Shown: piece by piece, positions 1-8,019 of the stretch
Layout of the letters: every line of letters begins with the position of its first letter
Numbering within the stretch: the stretch's first letter is position 1
Assembly (NCBI GenBank): GCA_934654805.1
Contig: CAKUGW010000090.1
Span: 1-12,940 of the forward strand
Direction of reading: 5' to 3'
From: an uncultured Kiritimatiellota bacterium
Lineage (GTDB): Bacteria; Verrucomicrobiota; Kiritimatiellia; RFP12; UBA1067
Length of the DNA: 12,940 nt
Position numbers and translations under genes: made by a program
The notes under the pieces: generated by a model
The model's input: the letters and a program-made list of their open reading frames with translations, nothing else
What the model was told of the DNA's origin: nothing
Database searches by the model: none

Positions 1-1440
1 TACCTTCTCGGCATGGCGGCGATGGGGTTCTGGTTCATGCGGCGGAACCGTTCGTCGGACGACTACTTCCGGGCGGGGGGAAGGCTGCCGTGGTGGGTCG
101 TGAGCCTGTCCATCTATGCGACGATGTTCTCCTCGATCACCTTTCTTTCGATTCCGGCGATGAGCTTTCTCGGGGACTGCCGTTATTTCGTGCTCGCTTT
201 CGGGATATTCCTTCTGGCCCCCGTCGTGGTGAAGTGGTATCTGCCGTTCTTCCGCCGGCTGAACCTGACGAGCGCCTACGAGTTCCTGGAAGTTCGCTTC
301 AATCTCGCGGCGCGCCTGTTCGCGTCCGCCGCGTTCGTGGCCTTCATGGTCGCCCGCACGGCCATCGTCACCTACCTGCCCGCCGTGGCCATCGCGGCGG
401 TGACGGGGCTGGACGTCAACCTGTCCATCGTCGCCATTTCGCTCGTCACGATACTCTATTGCACGGTCGGCGGGGTCGAGGCCGTGGTCTGGAGCGATTT
501 CGTGCAGTCCGTCATACTCATCGGCTCCACGATCGCCATCCTCGTGTTTCTCGTCGTCGGCACGGACGGCGGGTTGTCCGGTTTCGTGCAAATGGGGGCG
601 GCGGCCGGCAAGTTCCGCGTGTTCGATTTCGTCCTCGACTGGACGAAGCCCTGCTTCTGGGTCGCGTTCGTCGGCGGAATCGTCGCCAACCTGGCCAGCT
701 ACACCTCCGACCAATGCGTCGTCCAGCGCTACATGACGACACGCGACGAGGCGGGGGCGGCGAAGTCGATTCTGTTCAACGGCGTTCTTTCCGTCTTGAA
801 TTGCGCGGTCTTCTTCGTCATCGGCGTGGCTCTGTGGACGTTCTTCGCCTCGCATCCCGAGCAGTTGGGGGCCGTTCTGGAGAAGAACGACGCGGTGTTC
901 CCCGTCTTCATCGCGAACAGCCTGCCGACGGGATTTTCCGGGCTCGTGCTGGCGGCGGTTGCGGCGGCGACGATGAGCACGCTGTCGGCGAATCTCAATT
1001 CGGCGGCGAGTGCCGTCACGGCCGACTTCTACGCGCGGCTTGTGCCGGGGGCGACGGAGCGCGGCAAGTTCCGCTGCGGCGTCATCTCGACGGTCGTCAC
1101 GGGGCTGTTGGGCGGGGCGTTCGCGCTCGTCCTCGCAAATGCGCAGATTCTTTCGATTTACGACGAGTTCCAGCGTTTTCTCGGCATTCTCACGGCCGGG
1201 CTGGGCAGTTTGTTCTTCATGGGCGTATTCATGAAGCGGGTGAACGGCGCGGGTGCGCTGGCGGGGCTTCTGGCGAACTATGCCGTGACGATCGGTCTCG
1301 ATCGCGTGGCGTTCCCCGGGAAGCCCCATCTCCTGCTCTACGGTACGCTCGGCATGGTGGTCTCATTGATTGTCGCGCCCATCGTAAGCGCGGCGGTCGG
1401 AGCAAAAGGGAAGGGAAAGGGAGAAAATGTTGGGTCCTGA
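1..1440 (+). CDS. Sodium:solute symporter (SSS family), 5'-truncated; probable sialic acid or related acid-sugar importer
   Basis: An inner-membrane transporter that would use the sodium gradient to import a small solute. The reading frame is open from base 1, so the gene begins outside the window. The first ATG, at 13, is probably internal because family members have about 20 more residues before this point. From that ATG 475 residues are visible, mostly hydrophobic membrane segments. The early DYFRAGGRLPWW motif is the SSS hallmark after the first helix. AATMSTLSANLNSAASAV (about residues 319-336 from that ATG) fits the Ser/Thr-rich sodium-site helix. An Arg sits inside the third membrane region (ARTAIVTYLP, R115); in the characterised Proteus SiaT an Arg of this helix binds the sialate carboxylate, so an acidic substrate is plausible. 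The lyase gene overlapping its 3' end supports this. The Lys/Gly-rich C-terminus is encoded by the purine run that also carries the next gene's ribosome site. Family is certain; substrate is inferred. Confidence 0.93.
   Translation, partial: YLLGMAAMGFWFMRRNRSSDDYFRAGGRLPWWVVSLSIYATMFSSITFLSIPAMSFLGDCRYFVLAFGIFLLAPVVVKWYLPFFRRLNLTSAYEFLEVRFNLAARLFASAAFVAFMVARTAIVTYLPAVAIAAVTGLDVNLSIVAISLVTILYCTVGGVEAVVWSDFVQSVILIGSTIAILVFLVVGTDGGLSGFVQMGAAAGKFRVFDFVLDWTKPCFWVAFVGGIVANLASYTSDQCVVQRYMTTRDEAGAAKSILFNGVLSVLNCAVFFVIGVALWTFFASHPEQLGAVLEKNDAVFPVFIANSLPTGFSGLVLAAVAAATMSTLSANLNSAASAVTADFYARLVPGATERGKFRCGVISTVVTGLLGGAFALVLANAQILSIYDEFQRFLGILTAGLGSLFFMGVFMKRVNGAGALAGLLANYAVTIGLDRVAFPGKPHLLLYGTLGMVVSLIVAPIVSAAVGAKGKGKGENVGS
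1411..1426 (+). promoter_or_regulatory. Ribosome binding site of the lyase, inside the symporter gene
   Basis: A purine-only run contains AAGGGA (1411-1416) and AGGGAG (1418-1423) just before ATG 1427. The same bases encode the Lys/Gly-rich tail of the symporter. This supports start 1427 and coupled translation of the two genes. Confidence 0.65.
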
Positions 1441-2365
1441 ACTGACGGGAAATGAATTCGGGGGCATGGCGGGGGCCTGGGCGGCTCTCTTCACGCCGTA
1501 TGACGAAAAAGGCCGCGTCAACGGCGAAATGATCGCCCGCATCGTGGACTACGGGCTGTCGAACGGCCTGCGCGGATTCTACCTGACGGGCACGACGGGC
1601 GAATGGTGGCTTTTGTCGGTCGAGGAACGGTGCGAGGTCATGAAGGCCGCCGTCGAAGCCAACCGCGGGCGCGGCAAGCTGATTGCCCACGTGGGGGCGA
1701 ACTGTACGGACGATTCCGTGCGGCTGGCCCGGTACGCGGCGGAAATCGGCGTCGACTGGATCAGTTCCATCACGCCGCAGCTCTACCGCACGTCCTTCGC
1801 GGCGACCTACTACCACTATCGCACCATCACGGCGGCGACGGACTTGCCGTTCCTCATCTATTCGATGGGTTCGGCGCTCGTTCCCGAACGCGACGTCCGC
1901 TTCTTCGACCTGCCGAACGTGAAGGGAATCAAATACACGGGGCGCGACTATTACGCGGCGCAATGCCTGCACCGGAAACTCGACCGCGAGACGATCTGGT
2001 TCGCCGGGTGCGACGAGCAGCTTCTCTGCGGTCTGGCCCTGGGGAACGTCTTCTCGGGCGGCATCGGCACGACTTACAACATCATCCCGGGGCATTTCGC
2101 CCGCATTTGCGCCCTGGCCGCCCGGAACGATTTCGCGGCGGCGGCGAAGGTGCAGGACGAGGCGAACCGGGTCGTCGAACTGATGATCGAGTCCGACAAC
2201 TGGAGTTATCGCAAGGCGATGATGAAGTTCATCGGGCTTGACTGCGGCTGCTACCGCAAGCCGTTCGAACCCCTGACGGAGGCCCAGTATGCGGACTACG
2301 CCCGCCGCTTCGCCGCGCTGGGCGTCGTGAAGGAAAACGCCGCGCTCCACGCGGCCGCCGTTTGA
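1427..2365 (+). CDS. nanA: N-acetylneuraminate lyase-like aldolase (DHDPS/NAL family)
   Basis: A cytoplasmic class I aldolase of 312 residues, close to the usual 290-305. Its family splits a 2-keto-3-deoxy acid sugar, classically N-acetylneuraminate, into pyruvate and an aldose (ManNAc). Visible motifs: GTTGE at 55-59 (carboxylate-binding loop), KLIAHVG near 85, Tyr145 (catalytic Tyr), Lys169 in GIKYT (Schiff-base lysine), GCDE at 194-197, GGIGTTYNI at 211-219 and YRKPFEPL near the end. These follow E. coli NanA (KLIAHVG, GYDE, GGIGSTYNI, CRKPF) far better than dihydrodipicolinate synthase, whose YNxPxR segment is absent. Oddly, the Tyr is followed by SMG rather than NIP, and Tyr-to-Lys spacing is 24 rather than 28 residues, so the substrate may differ from sialic acid. 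ATG 1427 is chosen for the AGGGAG just upstream; ATG 1466 is an alternative nearer the conserved fold. It overlaps the symporter gene by 14 bases, suggesting translational coupling. Confidence 0.9.
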   Translation: MLGPELTGNEFGGMAGAWAALFTPYDEKGRVNGEMIARIVDYGLSNGLRGFYLTGTTGEWWLLSVEERCEVMKAAVEANRGRGKLIAHVGANCTDDSVRLARYAAEIGVDWISSITPQLYRTSFAATYYHYRTITAATDLPFLIYSMGSALVPERDVRFFDLPNVKGIKYTGRDYYAAQCLHRKLDRETIWFAGCDEQLLCGLALGNVFSGGIGTTYNIIPGHFARICALAARNDFAAAAKVQDEANRVVELMIESDNWSYRKAMMKFIGLDCGCYRKPFEPLTEAQYADYARRFAALGVVKENAALHAAAV

Positions 2366-2416
2366 AGTCGGGAAACCGGAAACAATTTGAATTTGAGAAA
2401 CAAAGAGAAAAGAAAG

Positions 2417-5400
2417 ATGCATAAATCAACTGTGTGCACCTGTGTGCTGCTGGCCCTGTCCCTGGGCGGAAACGCCGTACGGGGCGAGGATACGAACGCA
2501 AAGAAGGAGTCTCCTCTCGAGGGAGCCGTGTACATCAAGTCGCAGGAGGCGGTCTCGGAAGTGCCCGTGGAGGAAATCGAGTACCATCTCGCGTGGGCCA
2601 AGACTCCGTTGCGGGCGGACGGCGATCTCGCCAAGTGGCGGAAACTGGGCGTGAAGCCCGTTCGGCTTGCCGGCGGCAAGCACGTGTCGTGGCTTTCGGG
2701 GGCCTACCACGGTGACGCGGACCTGTCGGCGGATGTCTACCTCGCGCGCGACTTCGACAACCTCTACATCGGCGTTCAGGTCGCGGACGACGAGCCCCCG
2801 GCCCCCAACCGCATCGAGGTCGCCTTCACGCGGGCGGACTGCCGGCCGATCCACGGCTGGCGCGACGTGGGCGAACGCTATCTGGCGGACGACGTGCATT
2901 TCGCGTTCGTCGATGACGGCAAGGGCGGCGTGGGCGTGCATGTCGTACGTTCCCAGAATCGCATGGAATGGGGAACGTTGCAGGCGGCCTGCGGCAGCGA
3001 GACGGAACGCCGCGCGATCCTGGAGCAGGACGGCCCCGTCTCCGCGGCGGATTCCAAGCTGTTCACTTGCCGCAAGGGGTCGTTCACGGAGATTGCGATT
3101 CCCTGGAAGACCCTGCTGCCGATCGACCCGGTGAGAGGGGATGCGTTCCGCATGAACATCTCGGTTTCCGATCGTGACGGGGACGGGGCGGGCGCCGCCG
3201 CGAACTACGGCGTCGTCGCCTGGACGCCCGGTCTGGCCGGGACCTACAGCGGCGGGCACTTCGCGCGCGTCGTCTGCGACCCGCCCGCGGGCGCGACGGC
3301 GACAACGGCCTATGCCCAGGTTCCGAACCACACCTTCCTGCGCAAGGAGGCGGCGTTCGACGTGTCCGTTCATGCGGGCGCGGCGTTCAGGGGCAACCTC
3401 GAACTCGTCAATGCGGCGGACGGCAAGGCGTTCGCGTCGAAGCCGCTCGAGCTCGGCGCGGGCGCGACCACCAACTTCGTTCTCGCGGTGGATCCCGAAA
3501 CGATGCCCGAAGGCAAGAACGCGTTTGCCGTGCGTTTGGGCGGCGTCAGGACCTTCCCGGTCCACGTGCCCGCCGTCGGCAACCGTGCGCAAGTCTACCA
3601 CCTTGCGGGCGTTCAGGCGCGGATTGCCGCGCTTCGGAACGACCTCTCGGCCTACTCCAACCTCTATGCGAAAGTGGTGGCCGCCGGATGCGACACGGTC
3701 TATCCCAAGGCCTGGCTGACCATGCTGCAGATGTTCATCCCCCAGTGCGAAAGCGACCTGAAGCGCGGCGATCCCGCCCGCGTCCTCCGCAACACCGACT
3801 ACCTGAAGGGGATCTACGAGAAGGCGACGGCCTACGCGAAGCGCATCCTGGCCGACCCTTCGGCGCAGATGCTCGTCCCCCAGGACGACCCGTCTGCAAT
3901 CAAGATCCGGGACGGATTCTACCGCGTGGGCGACCGCCCCGTCTTCCTCTGGGGGCCTTGCACGTTCTGGTATCTGCGCGACCAGACGCCTTATGTCGTC
4001 GGACTCGGCTTCAATTCGGTCTGCACCGAACTGGGTGGCGCGGAGTTCGCGCCGGACGACTTCACGTCCCGCCGCGCGAAGGAGGCCTATTCGGTAATGA
4101 AAGCCTATCACGACGCGGGCATTCGCCTCAACGTCAACCCCGGTGTGCCCGACCTGCAGTTGACGGGCGCGGACGCCAGGCGCTCGAAGTTCCTGGCCGC
4201 GAACCCGGACGTCAAGAACATGGATCCCAACAACTTCCTCCCGTTCGTCGTCCAGCATCCGGCCGTGCGCGAGGCCATCCGCAACGGGTATGCGAAGAGC
4301 ATCCCCGGCTGGAGCCGCTACAGTCTTTTCGACGGTATCCACTCCCTGTGGCTGTGGAATGAACCGTGGTATCTGAACTATTCCGAACGTACGCGCCGCG
4401 ACTTCATCAACGAATACCTGAAGCCCCTGTACGGCAACGACATCGCCAAGCTGAACAAGCGCTGGAAGTCGAACTACGCCGGTTTCGACGATATCAAGCT
4501 GATCCAGTGGCCGGATCCGGCGAACTACGCGCCCTGGAACGATTTCCAGACCTTCCGCGACAACCTTCTTGCGGACTTCTTCAAGAGCCTGCACGACGAG
4601 GCGCGCAAGTACCGTCCCGACCTCCCGACGCACGTGAAGTTCATGTCAACCTCGCTGTCGAGTTTCGACCTCGAGAAAATGCAGGAGCCGTTCGAGATCG
4701 TCGGCCGCGACGGCAACAACAGCGACCGCGACACGCTCTATCTCGACTTTTTCCGTTCCGTCTATCCGAAGCGGCCGATCGCCGACACGGAAGTGCACAT
4801 TTGGTACCTGAACGAGGCGGTCGTCAGCAGCGTCGCCTGGCGCATGGCGCTGCACGGTCTCTCGGACGGGAACTGGTGGTGCTGGCACTCCAACCCGCGC
4901 TTCTCGGATTCGATTTCGAACGCGCGTTCGATGGACGCCCTCGTCTTCTCGGGTCTCGACATCCGCCGCCTTTATGCGGATTACGTCCACCCGCTCGTCG
5001 TCAAGCGCGCCCCCATCGCGACCCTTTTCCCCGACGTGTGCGAGCGCCGCACCGACCTCAAGCTGGTGCGGATGCGCTTTGAAATCGCCCCGCCGCAGTA
5101 TATGCTCGGTCTGCGTCCGTCCTACGTGTCGGAGCGCATGGCGGCGCGCGGCGACCTGCGGTGGCAGAAGATTCTCTTCGCGGCGGAGTCCATGTGGGTG
5201 AAGGACGCGACCTACGCCCGCGTGCTGGAGTTCGTCAAGAACGGAGGTACGCTCATCGCCCTGAAGAACGGCTTCCGCACGAACGAGGACGGCGACCCCC
5301 GCGACACCCGCGAACTGATCCAGGAGGGCGGCGAGCCTTACGGGGAGTACGCCCACGTCTACCGCGTCGGGCGCGGACGGGTCATCCGCATCGATGCGCT

Positions 5401-5812
5401 GGAACTCCTGGACGACCCGGTGGCGGACGGCGGTGTCGTCCTGCGCGGCGGTCCCGCCCCGGACAATACGGCCCGCCGCCGCATCTACGACAGGGTTCTG
5501 AACGAGGTGATGGTGCGCGAGAAACTCGTGGAGGACGTGCGCATCGTCGCGGCGGACGACGAGAAGGACAACCCCGACGCGCTCAGGGGATACGACTGGC
5601 GCGCGGTGAAGCTGAAAGACGGCTCGTGGTCGCTCGTCGTCCTGACTCCGGCGGAGGATCTGCACGCCAAGATTCGCGTCAAGCTTGAGACGACCCTCCC
5701 GGTCGAGGAGATTGTCGATTTGCGGGCGAACGAGAAACTGCCGGGCGACAAGTTGAATCTCAAGCCGGGTCCTAACGCCTACCGCATCCGTCTTCAGGGT
5801 CAGAAGAAGTGA
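2417..5812 (+). CDS. Secreted GH42-like (clan GH-A) glycoside hydrolase with N-terminal CBM9-like domain
   Basis: A predicted exported glycan hydrolase of 1131 residues. ATG 2417 is preferred because it is followed directly by a signal peptide (basic start, hydrophobic VLLALSLGG, likely cleavage near AVRG-ED). An in-frame TTG at 2387 would add ten charged residues. Regions: CBM9/DOMON-like beta-sandwich, about 55-285 (LRADGDLAKW, LYIGVQVADDE, FTEIAIPWKTL); a second beta domain, about 295-390; a helical segment, about 400-490; a TIM barrel, about 495-830; then an alpha/beta domain with FVKNGGTLIALKNG and a C-terminal beta region, resembling the GH42 order. Candidate catalytic residues are acid/base Glu649 (LWLWNEP) and nucleophile Glu792 (ADTEVHIW). 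LYGNDIAKLNKRWKSNYAGF matches the GH42 hallmark after the acid/base strand. Beta-galactosidase is the family default, but the sequence looks divergent and the substrate is unknown. It is paralogous to the barrel of the gene at 8016. Confidence 0.85.
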   Translation: MHKSTVCTCVLLALSLGGNAVRGEDTNAKKESPLEGAVYIKSQEAVSEVPVEEIEYHLAWAKTPLRADGDLAKWRKLGVKPVRLAGGKHVSWLSGAYHGDADLSADVYLARDFDNLYIGVQVADDEPPAPNRIEVAFTRADCRPIHGWRDVGERYLADDVHFAFVDDGKGGVGVHVVRSQNRMEWGTLQAACGSETERRAILEQDGPVSAADSKLFTCRKGSFTEIAIPWKTLLPIDPVRGDAFRMNISVSDRDGDGAGAAANYGVVAWTPGLAGTYSGGHFARVVCDPPAGATATTAYAQVPNHTFLRKEAAFDVSVHAGAAFRGNLELVNAADGKAFASKPLELGAGATTNFVLAVDPETMPEGKNAFAVRLGGVRTFPVHVPAVGNRAQVYHLAGVQARIAALRNDLSAYSNLYAKVVAAGCDTVYPKAWLTMLQMFIPQCESDLKRGDPARVLRNTDYLKGIYEKATAYAKRILADPSAQMLVPQDDPSAIKIRDGFYRVGDRPVFLWGPCTFWYLRDQTPYVVGLGFNSVCTELGGAEFAPDDFTSRRAKEAYSVMKAYHDAGIRLNVNPGVPDLQLTGADARRSKFLAANPDVKNMDPNNFLPFVVQHPAVREAIRNGYAKSIPGWSRYSLFDGIHSLWLWNEPWYLNYSERTRRDFINEYLKPLYGNDIAKLNKRWKSNYAGFDDIKLIQWPDPANYAPWNDFQTFRDNLLADFFKSLHDEARKYRPDLPTHVKFMSTSLSSFDLEKMQEPFEIVGRDGNNSDRDTLYLDFFRSVYPKRPIADTEVHIWYLNEAVVSSVAWRMALHGLSDGNWWCWHSNPRFSDSISNARSMDALVFSGLDIRRLYADYVHPLVVKRAPIATLFPDVCERRTDLKLVRMRFEIAPPQYMLGLRPSYVSERMAARGDLRWQKILFAAESMWVKDATYARVLEFVKNGGTLIALKNGFRTNEDGDPRDTRELIQEGGEPYGEYAHVYRVGRGRVIRIDALELLDDPVADGGVVLRGGPAPDNTARRRIYDRVLNEVMVREKLVEDVRIVAADDEKDNPDALRGYDWRAVKLKDGSWSLVVLTPAEDLHAKIRVKLETTLPVEEIVDLRANEKLPGDKLNLKPGPNAYRIRLQGQKK

Positions 5813-5814
5813 AC

Positions 5815-5820
5815 GGGAGG
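5815..5820 (+). promoter_or_regulatory. Ribosome binding site deciding the start of the GH78-like gene
   Basis: GGGAGG lies six bases before ATG 5827, immediately after the previous stop codon (5810-5812). This favours ATG 5827 over the in-frame GTG at 5809, which overlaps the previous stop and would encode this ribosome site. Confidence 0.75.
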
Positions 5821-5826
5821 CCGCAG

Positions 5827-8019
5827 ATGCGACAGACGTTGAAAACGGCGTGCCTGCTGGCGGCGGCGTACCTTGCCGGCGGAACGGGCTTCTGCGCGGA
5901 GGCCGGCAAGCCCGGATTCGGGAACGCGGCGTGGGTGTTCCCGAAGGCCCTCGCCGCGGCGACGAACACGACCGTCGAGTTCCGGACGCCTTTCACGGCC
6001 CCGAACGGCGGCGCCGCGCGCCTCGCCCTCGCGGCGGATACGGTCTGCGCCGTCTTCCTGAACGGAGAGCCGGTCGTGGAAACGCTCCGCTTCCCCGACG
6101 TGCCGCCCGCGCGGTTTTATGACGTTCTGGATATTCCCTCCGTCAAAAAAGGGCAGAACGAGCTTCTGGTTCGTCTGTACGTGCAGGGCATCGACAGCTT
6201 TCAGCACATTCCGGGCGATCCCGGTCTCCTCTTCCGCCTGACGGGGGCGGACTTCTCCGCATCGAGCGGGGAGGGGACTTTCTGGCGCGTGGCGACGCAG
6301 AACCGCGCCGAAGGCGTGCCGCTCGTCACGGGTCAGCTGGGCTATTCGTTCGAGTTCCGCGCGAACGCGCAGCCGGCGGCCTGGCGGCCCGTCGCGGCGG
6401 CCGACTGCGTGAGGCCCGCGCGCACCATGGATCTGAGGCTCCGGCCCGTCGCGTTCGCCCGCACCCATGCGCCGGTTCCTTCCCGCGTCATCGCCGAGGC
6501 GACGCTCAACGGGTCGCCCGTTCCCGAAAAAGTCGCCGAGGGCATGGATCGGACGGGACTCTGGCCAACGGAAGTGCTGCTTTCGGACGGCAAGACGGCG
6601 AATCCCGCCTGCCTTTCGGCCGGCATCTCCTTTCTCCTCGATCTGGGCCGCGAGGAGTGCGGGCTTCTCTATCTCGACTGCGAGACGGACGAAGGAACGG
6701 TCATCGACATCGGCTGGGCCGAACACGCCGAGAACGGGCGCATCCGGGCGCACGTCGGCGCGCGCAATTTCGCCGGGCGCTACGTCGCCCGCGAGGGCCG
6801 GCAGACGTTCACGAACTGGCAGCGCCGCATGGCGGGCCGCTACGTCGAACTCCACGTGCGCGGGGCGAAGACCCGCTTCGTGCTGAACGCCGCGACGGTC
6901 AAACCCGTCCTGCTGCCCGTGCGGCGGCGGCCCGTCCCCGGCGGATTGAACCCCGTGCAGAAGAAAATCTGGGAAACCGCCGTGCGGACGCTCGAACTGT
7001 GCATGCACGAGCATTACGAGGACTGTCCGTGGCGCGAACAGGCCCTTTACGCGAACGACGCGCGCAACCAGATCCTGGCGGGTCATTATGCCTTTGAGGG
7101 CAACGAGGCATTCGCCGCGCTGTCGCTCGAACTGCTCGCGAAGGGTCTGCAGCCGGACGGCTGGATCTCGCTCTGCATGCCCATGCGGCTGGACTTCACC
7201 ATTCCCTCCTTCACCTTTTCATGGAATCTCGCCCTCAAGGATCACTGGGACTTTACGAAGGACGAGGCGTTCGTCCGGCGGATGTTCCCGACCGCGCGGA
7301 CGATTCTCGACAGGCGCATCGGCGAGATGAAGGACGGGCTTCTGCCGTGTCCGACGGGGAAGGGCTACTGGCAGTTCTACGACTGGGCGAAGGGCCTTTC
7401 GGGCGACGGCCGCCTGCCCGACGGCGCGCTTCGCTACGAAGCTCCGCTCAACCTGCTGTTCCTTTCGGCCCTTGAGGCGGATGCCGCGCTGGCGGACGTT
7501 CTCGGCGAACGCGAGGCGGCGGTGCGGTGGCGCGCGTGCGCGACGAAACTGCGTGCGGCGATCACCGCCCGGTTCTGGAATCCGGCGGAAGGGCGCTTCG
7601 AGATGGCCGTTCGGGACGGCGGCTTCGCCCGCGAACCCGCTTCGGAACTGGTGCAATCCCTCGCCATTCTCGCCGACGCCGTTCCGCCGGTCGCGCGGAC
7701 GGCCCTCGCCGAGAAACTCAGCCGCCCCTCGGACTGGACCGAGACGACGCTCAGCCAGTCCCTGCACAAGTACGCCGCGCTCCGCAAGGCGGGCGGGGAG
7801 TACGCCCGCCGCGCCATGGAGTCGATGGACCGGACGTGGTCGGCGATGCTGGACGCGGGCGCGACGAGTTTCTGGGAGATGAAGGAAGGGTGGCCCGCCT
7901 TCGCGGGCGCGGGGAGCCTCTGCCACGGCTGGTCGGCCATCCCCGTCTACTTCTATGGAATTGAAATGTCGCACGATACTGAAAAACCGTCAACACCTGA
8001 AAAGGAGATGAAAAAATGA
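5827..8019 (+). CDS. Secreted GH78-type alpha-L-rhamnosidase-like glycoside hydrolase
   Basis: A 730-residue predicted exported enzyme of the (alpha/alpha)6-barrel GH78 type, which removes terminal alpha-L-rhamnose by inversion. A signal peptide (LKTACLLAAAYLAGG, likely cleavage at FCA-EA) opens the protein. Beta-sandwich regions follow: about 35-145 (lectin-like, VFLNGEPVVETLRF) and about 205-370 (LDLGREECGLLYLD, then GRYVELHVRG). The helical catalytic barrel runs about 375-690. DCPWREQALYANDARNQ starts at Asp399; the Asp399, Glu404 and Asp411 spacing equals the D-x4-E-x6-D acid cluster of Bacillus RhaB, with Glu404 as likely general acid. Glu684 (TSFWEMKEGW) is the likely general base, and SLCHGWSAIP with His700 is the usual end-of-barrel motif. 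The hydrophilic Lys/Glu-rich tail is partly dictated by the next gene's ribosome site. The family is well supported; rhamnose specificity is the family expectation and is not proved by sequence. Confidence 0.88.
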   Translation: MRQTLKTACLLAAAYLAGGTGFCAEAGKPGFGNAAWVFPKALAAATNTTVEFRTPFTAPNGGAARLALAADTVCAVFLNGEPVVETLRFPDVPPARFYDVLDIPSVKKGQNELLVRLYVQGIDSFQHIPGDPGLLFRLTGADFSASSGEGTFWRVATQNRAEGVPLVTGQLGYSFEFRANAQPAAWRPVAAADCVRPARTMDLRLRPVAFARTHAPVPSRVIAEATLNGSPVPEKVAEGMDRTGLWPTEVLLSDGKTANPACLSAGISFLLDLGREECGLLYLDCETDEGTVIDIGWAEHAENGRIRAHVGARNFAGRYVAREGRQTFTNWQRRMAGRYVELHVRGAKTRFVLNAATVKPVLLPVRRRPVPGGLNPVQKKIWETAVRTLELCMHEHYEDCPWREQALYANDARNQILAGHYAFEGNEAFAALSLELLAKGLQPDGWISLCMPMRLDFTIPSFTFSWNLALKDHWDFTKDEAFVRRMFPTARTILDRRIGEMKDGLLPCPTGKGYWQFYDWAKGLSGDGRLPDGALRYEAPLNLLFLSALEADAALADVLGEREAAVRWRACATKLRAAITARFWNPAEGRFEMAVRDGGFAREPASELVQSLAILADAVPPVARTALAEKLSRPSDWTETTLSQSLHKYAALRKAGGEYARRAMESMDRTWSAMLDAGATSFWEMKEGWPAFAGAGSLCHGWSAIPVYFYGIEMSHDTEKPSTPEKEMKK
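8002..8007 (+). promoter_or_regulatory. Ribosome binding site for the double-barrel hydrolase gene, inside the GH78-like gene
   Basis: AAGGAG lies eight bases before ATG 8016. The start codon overlaps the GH78 stop as ATGA (8016-8019), a typical translational-coupling junction. The site supports 8016 over the in-frame ATG at 8025. Confidence 0.75.

Noticed and set aside
1427..2365. Dihydrodipicolinate synthase (dapA) for the lyase
   Set aside because: The YNxPxR segment typical of DapA is missing, whereas GGIGTTYNI, GCDE, KLIAHVG and RKPF match the NanA branch. Its neighbours are also catabolic and not lysine biosynthetic.
2387..2416. Upstream TTG start for the CBM9/GH42-like gene
   Set aside because: It would place ten charged residues before the signal peptide and has no convincing ribosome site. 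ATG 2417 starts a normal signal peptide.
2366..2416. Promoter or terminator between the lyase and the CBM9/GH42-like gene
   Set aside because: The 51-base gap is purine-rich and AT-richer but shows no convincing -35/-10 pair and no hairpin; operon continuity is simpler.
2426..4633. A 735-codon open frame on the minus strand opposite the CBM9/GH42-like gene
   Set aside because: Same cause: low-complexity Arg/Val/Glu-rich translation and no motif, opposite a clearly real gene.
5809..5826. Upstream GTG start for the GH78-like gene
   Set aside because: It overlaps the previous stop and would translate through the GGGAGG ribosome site that fits ATG 5827.
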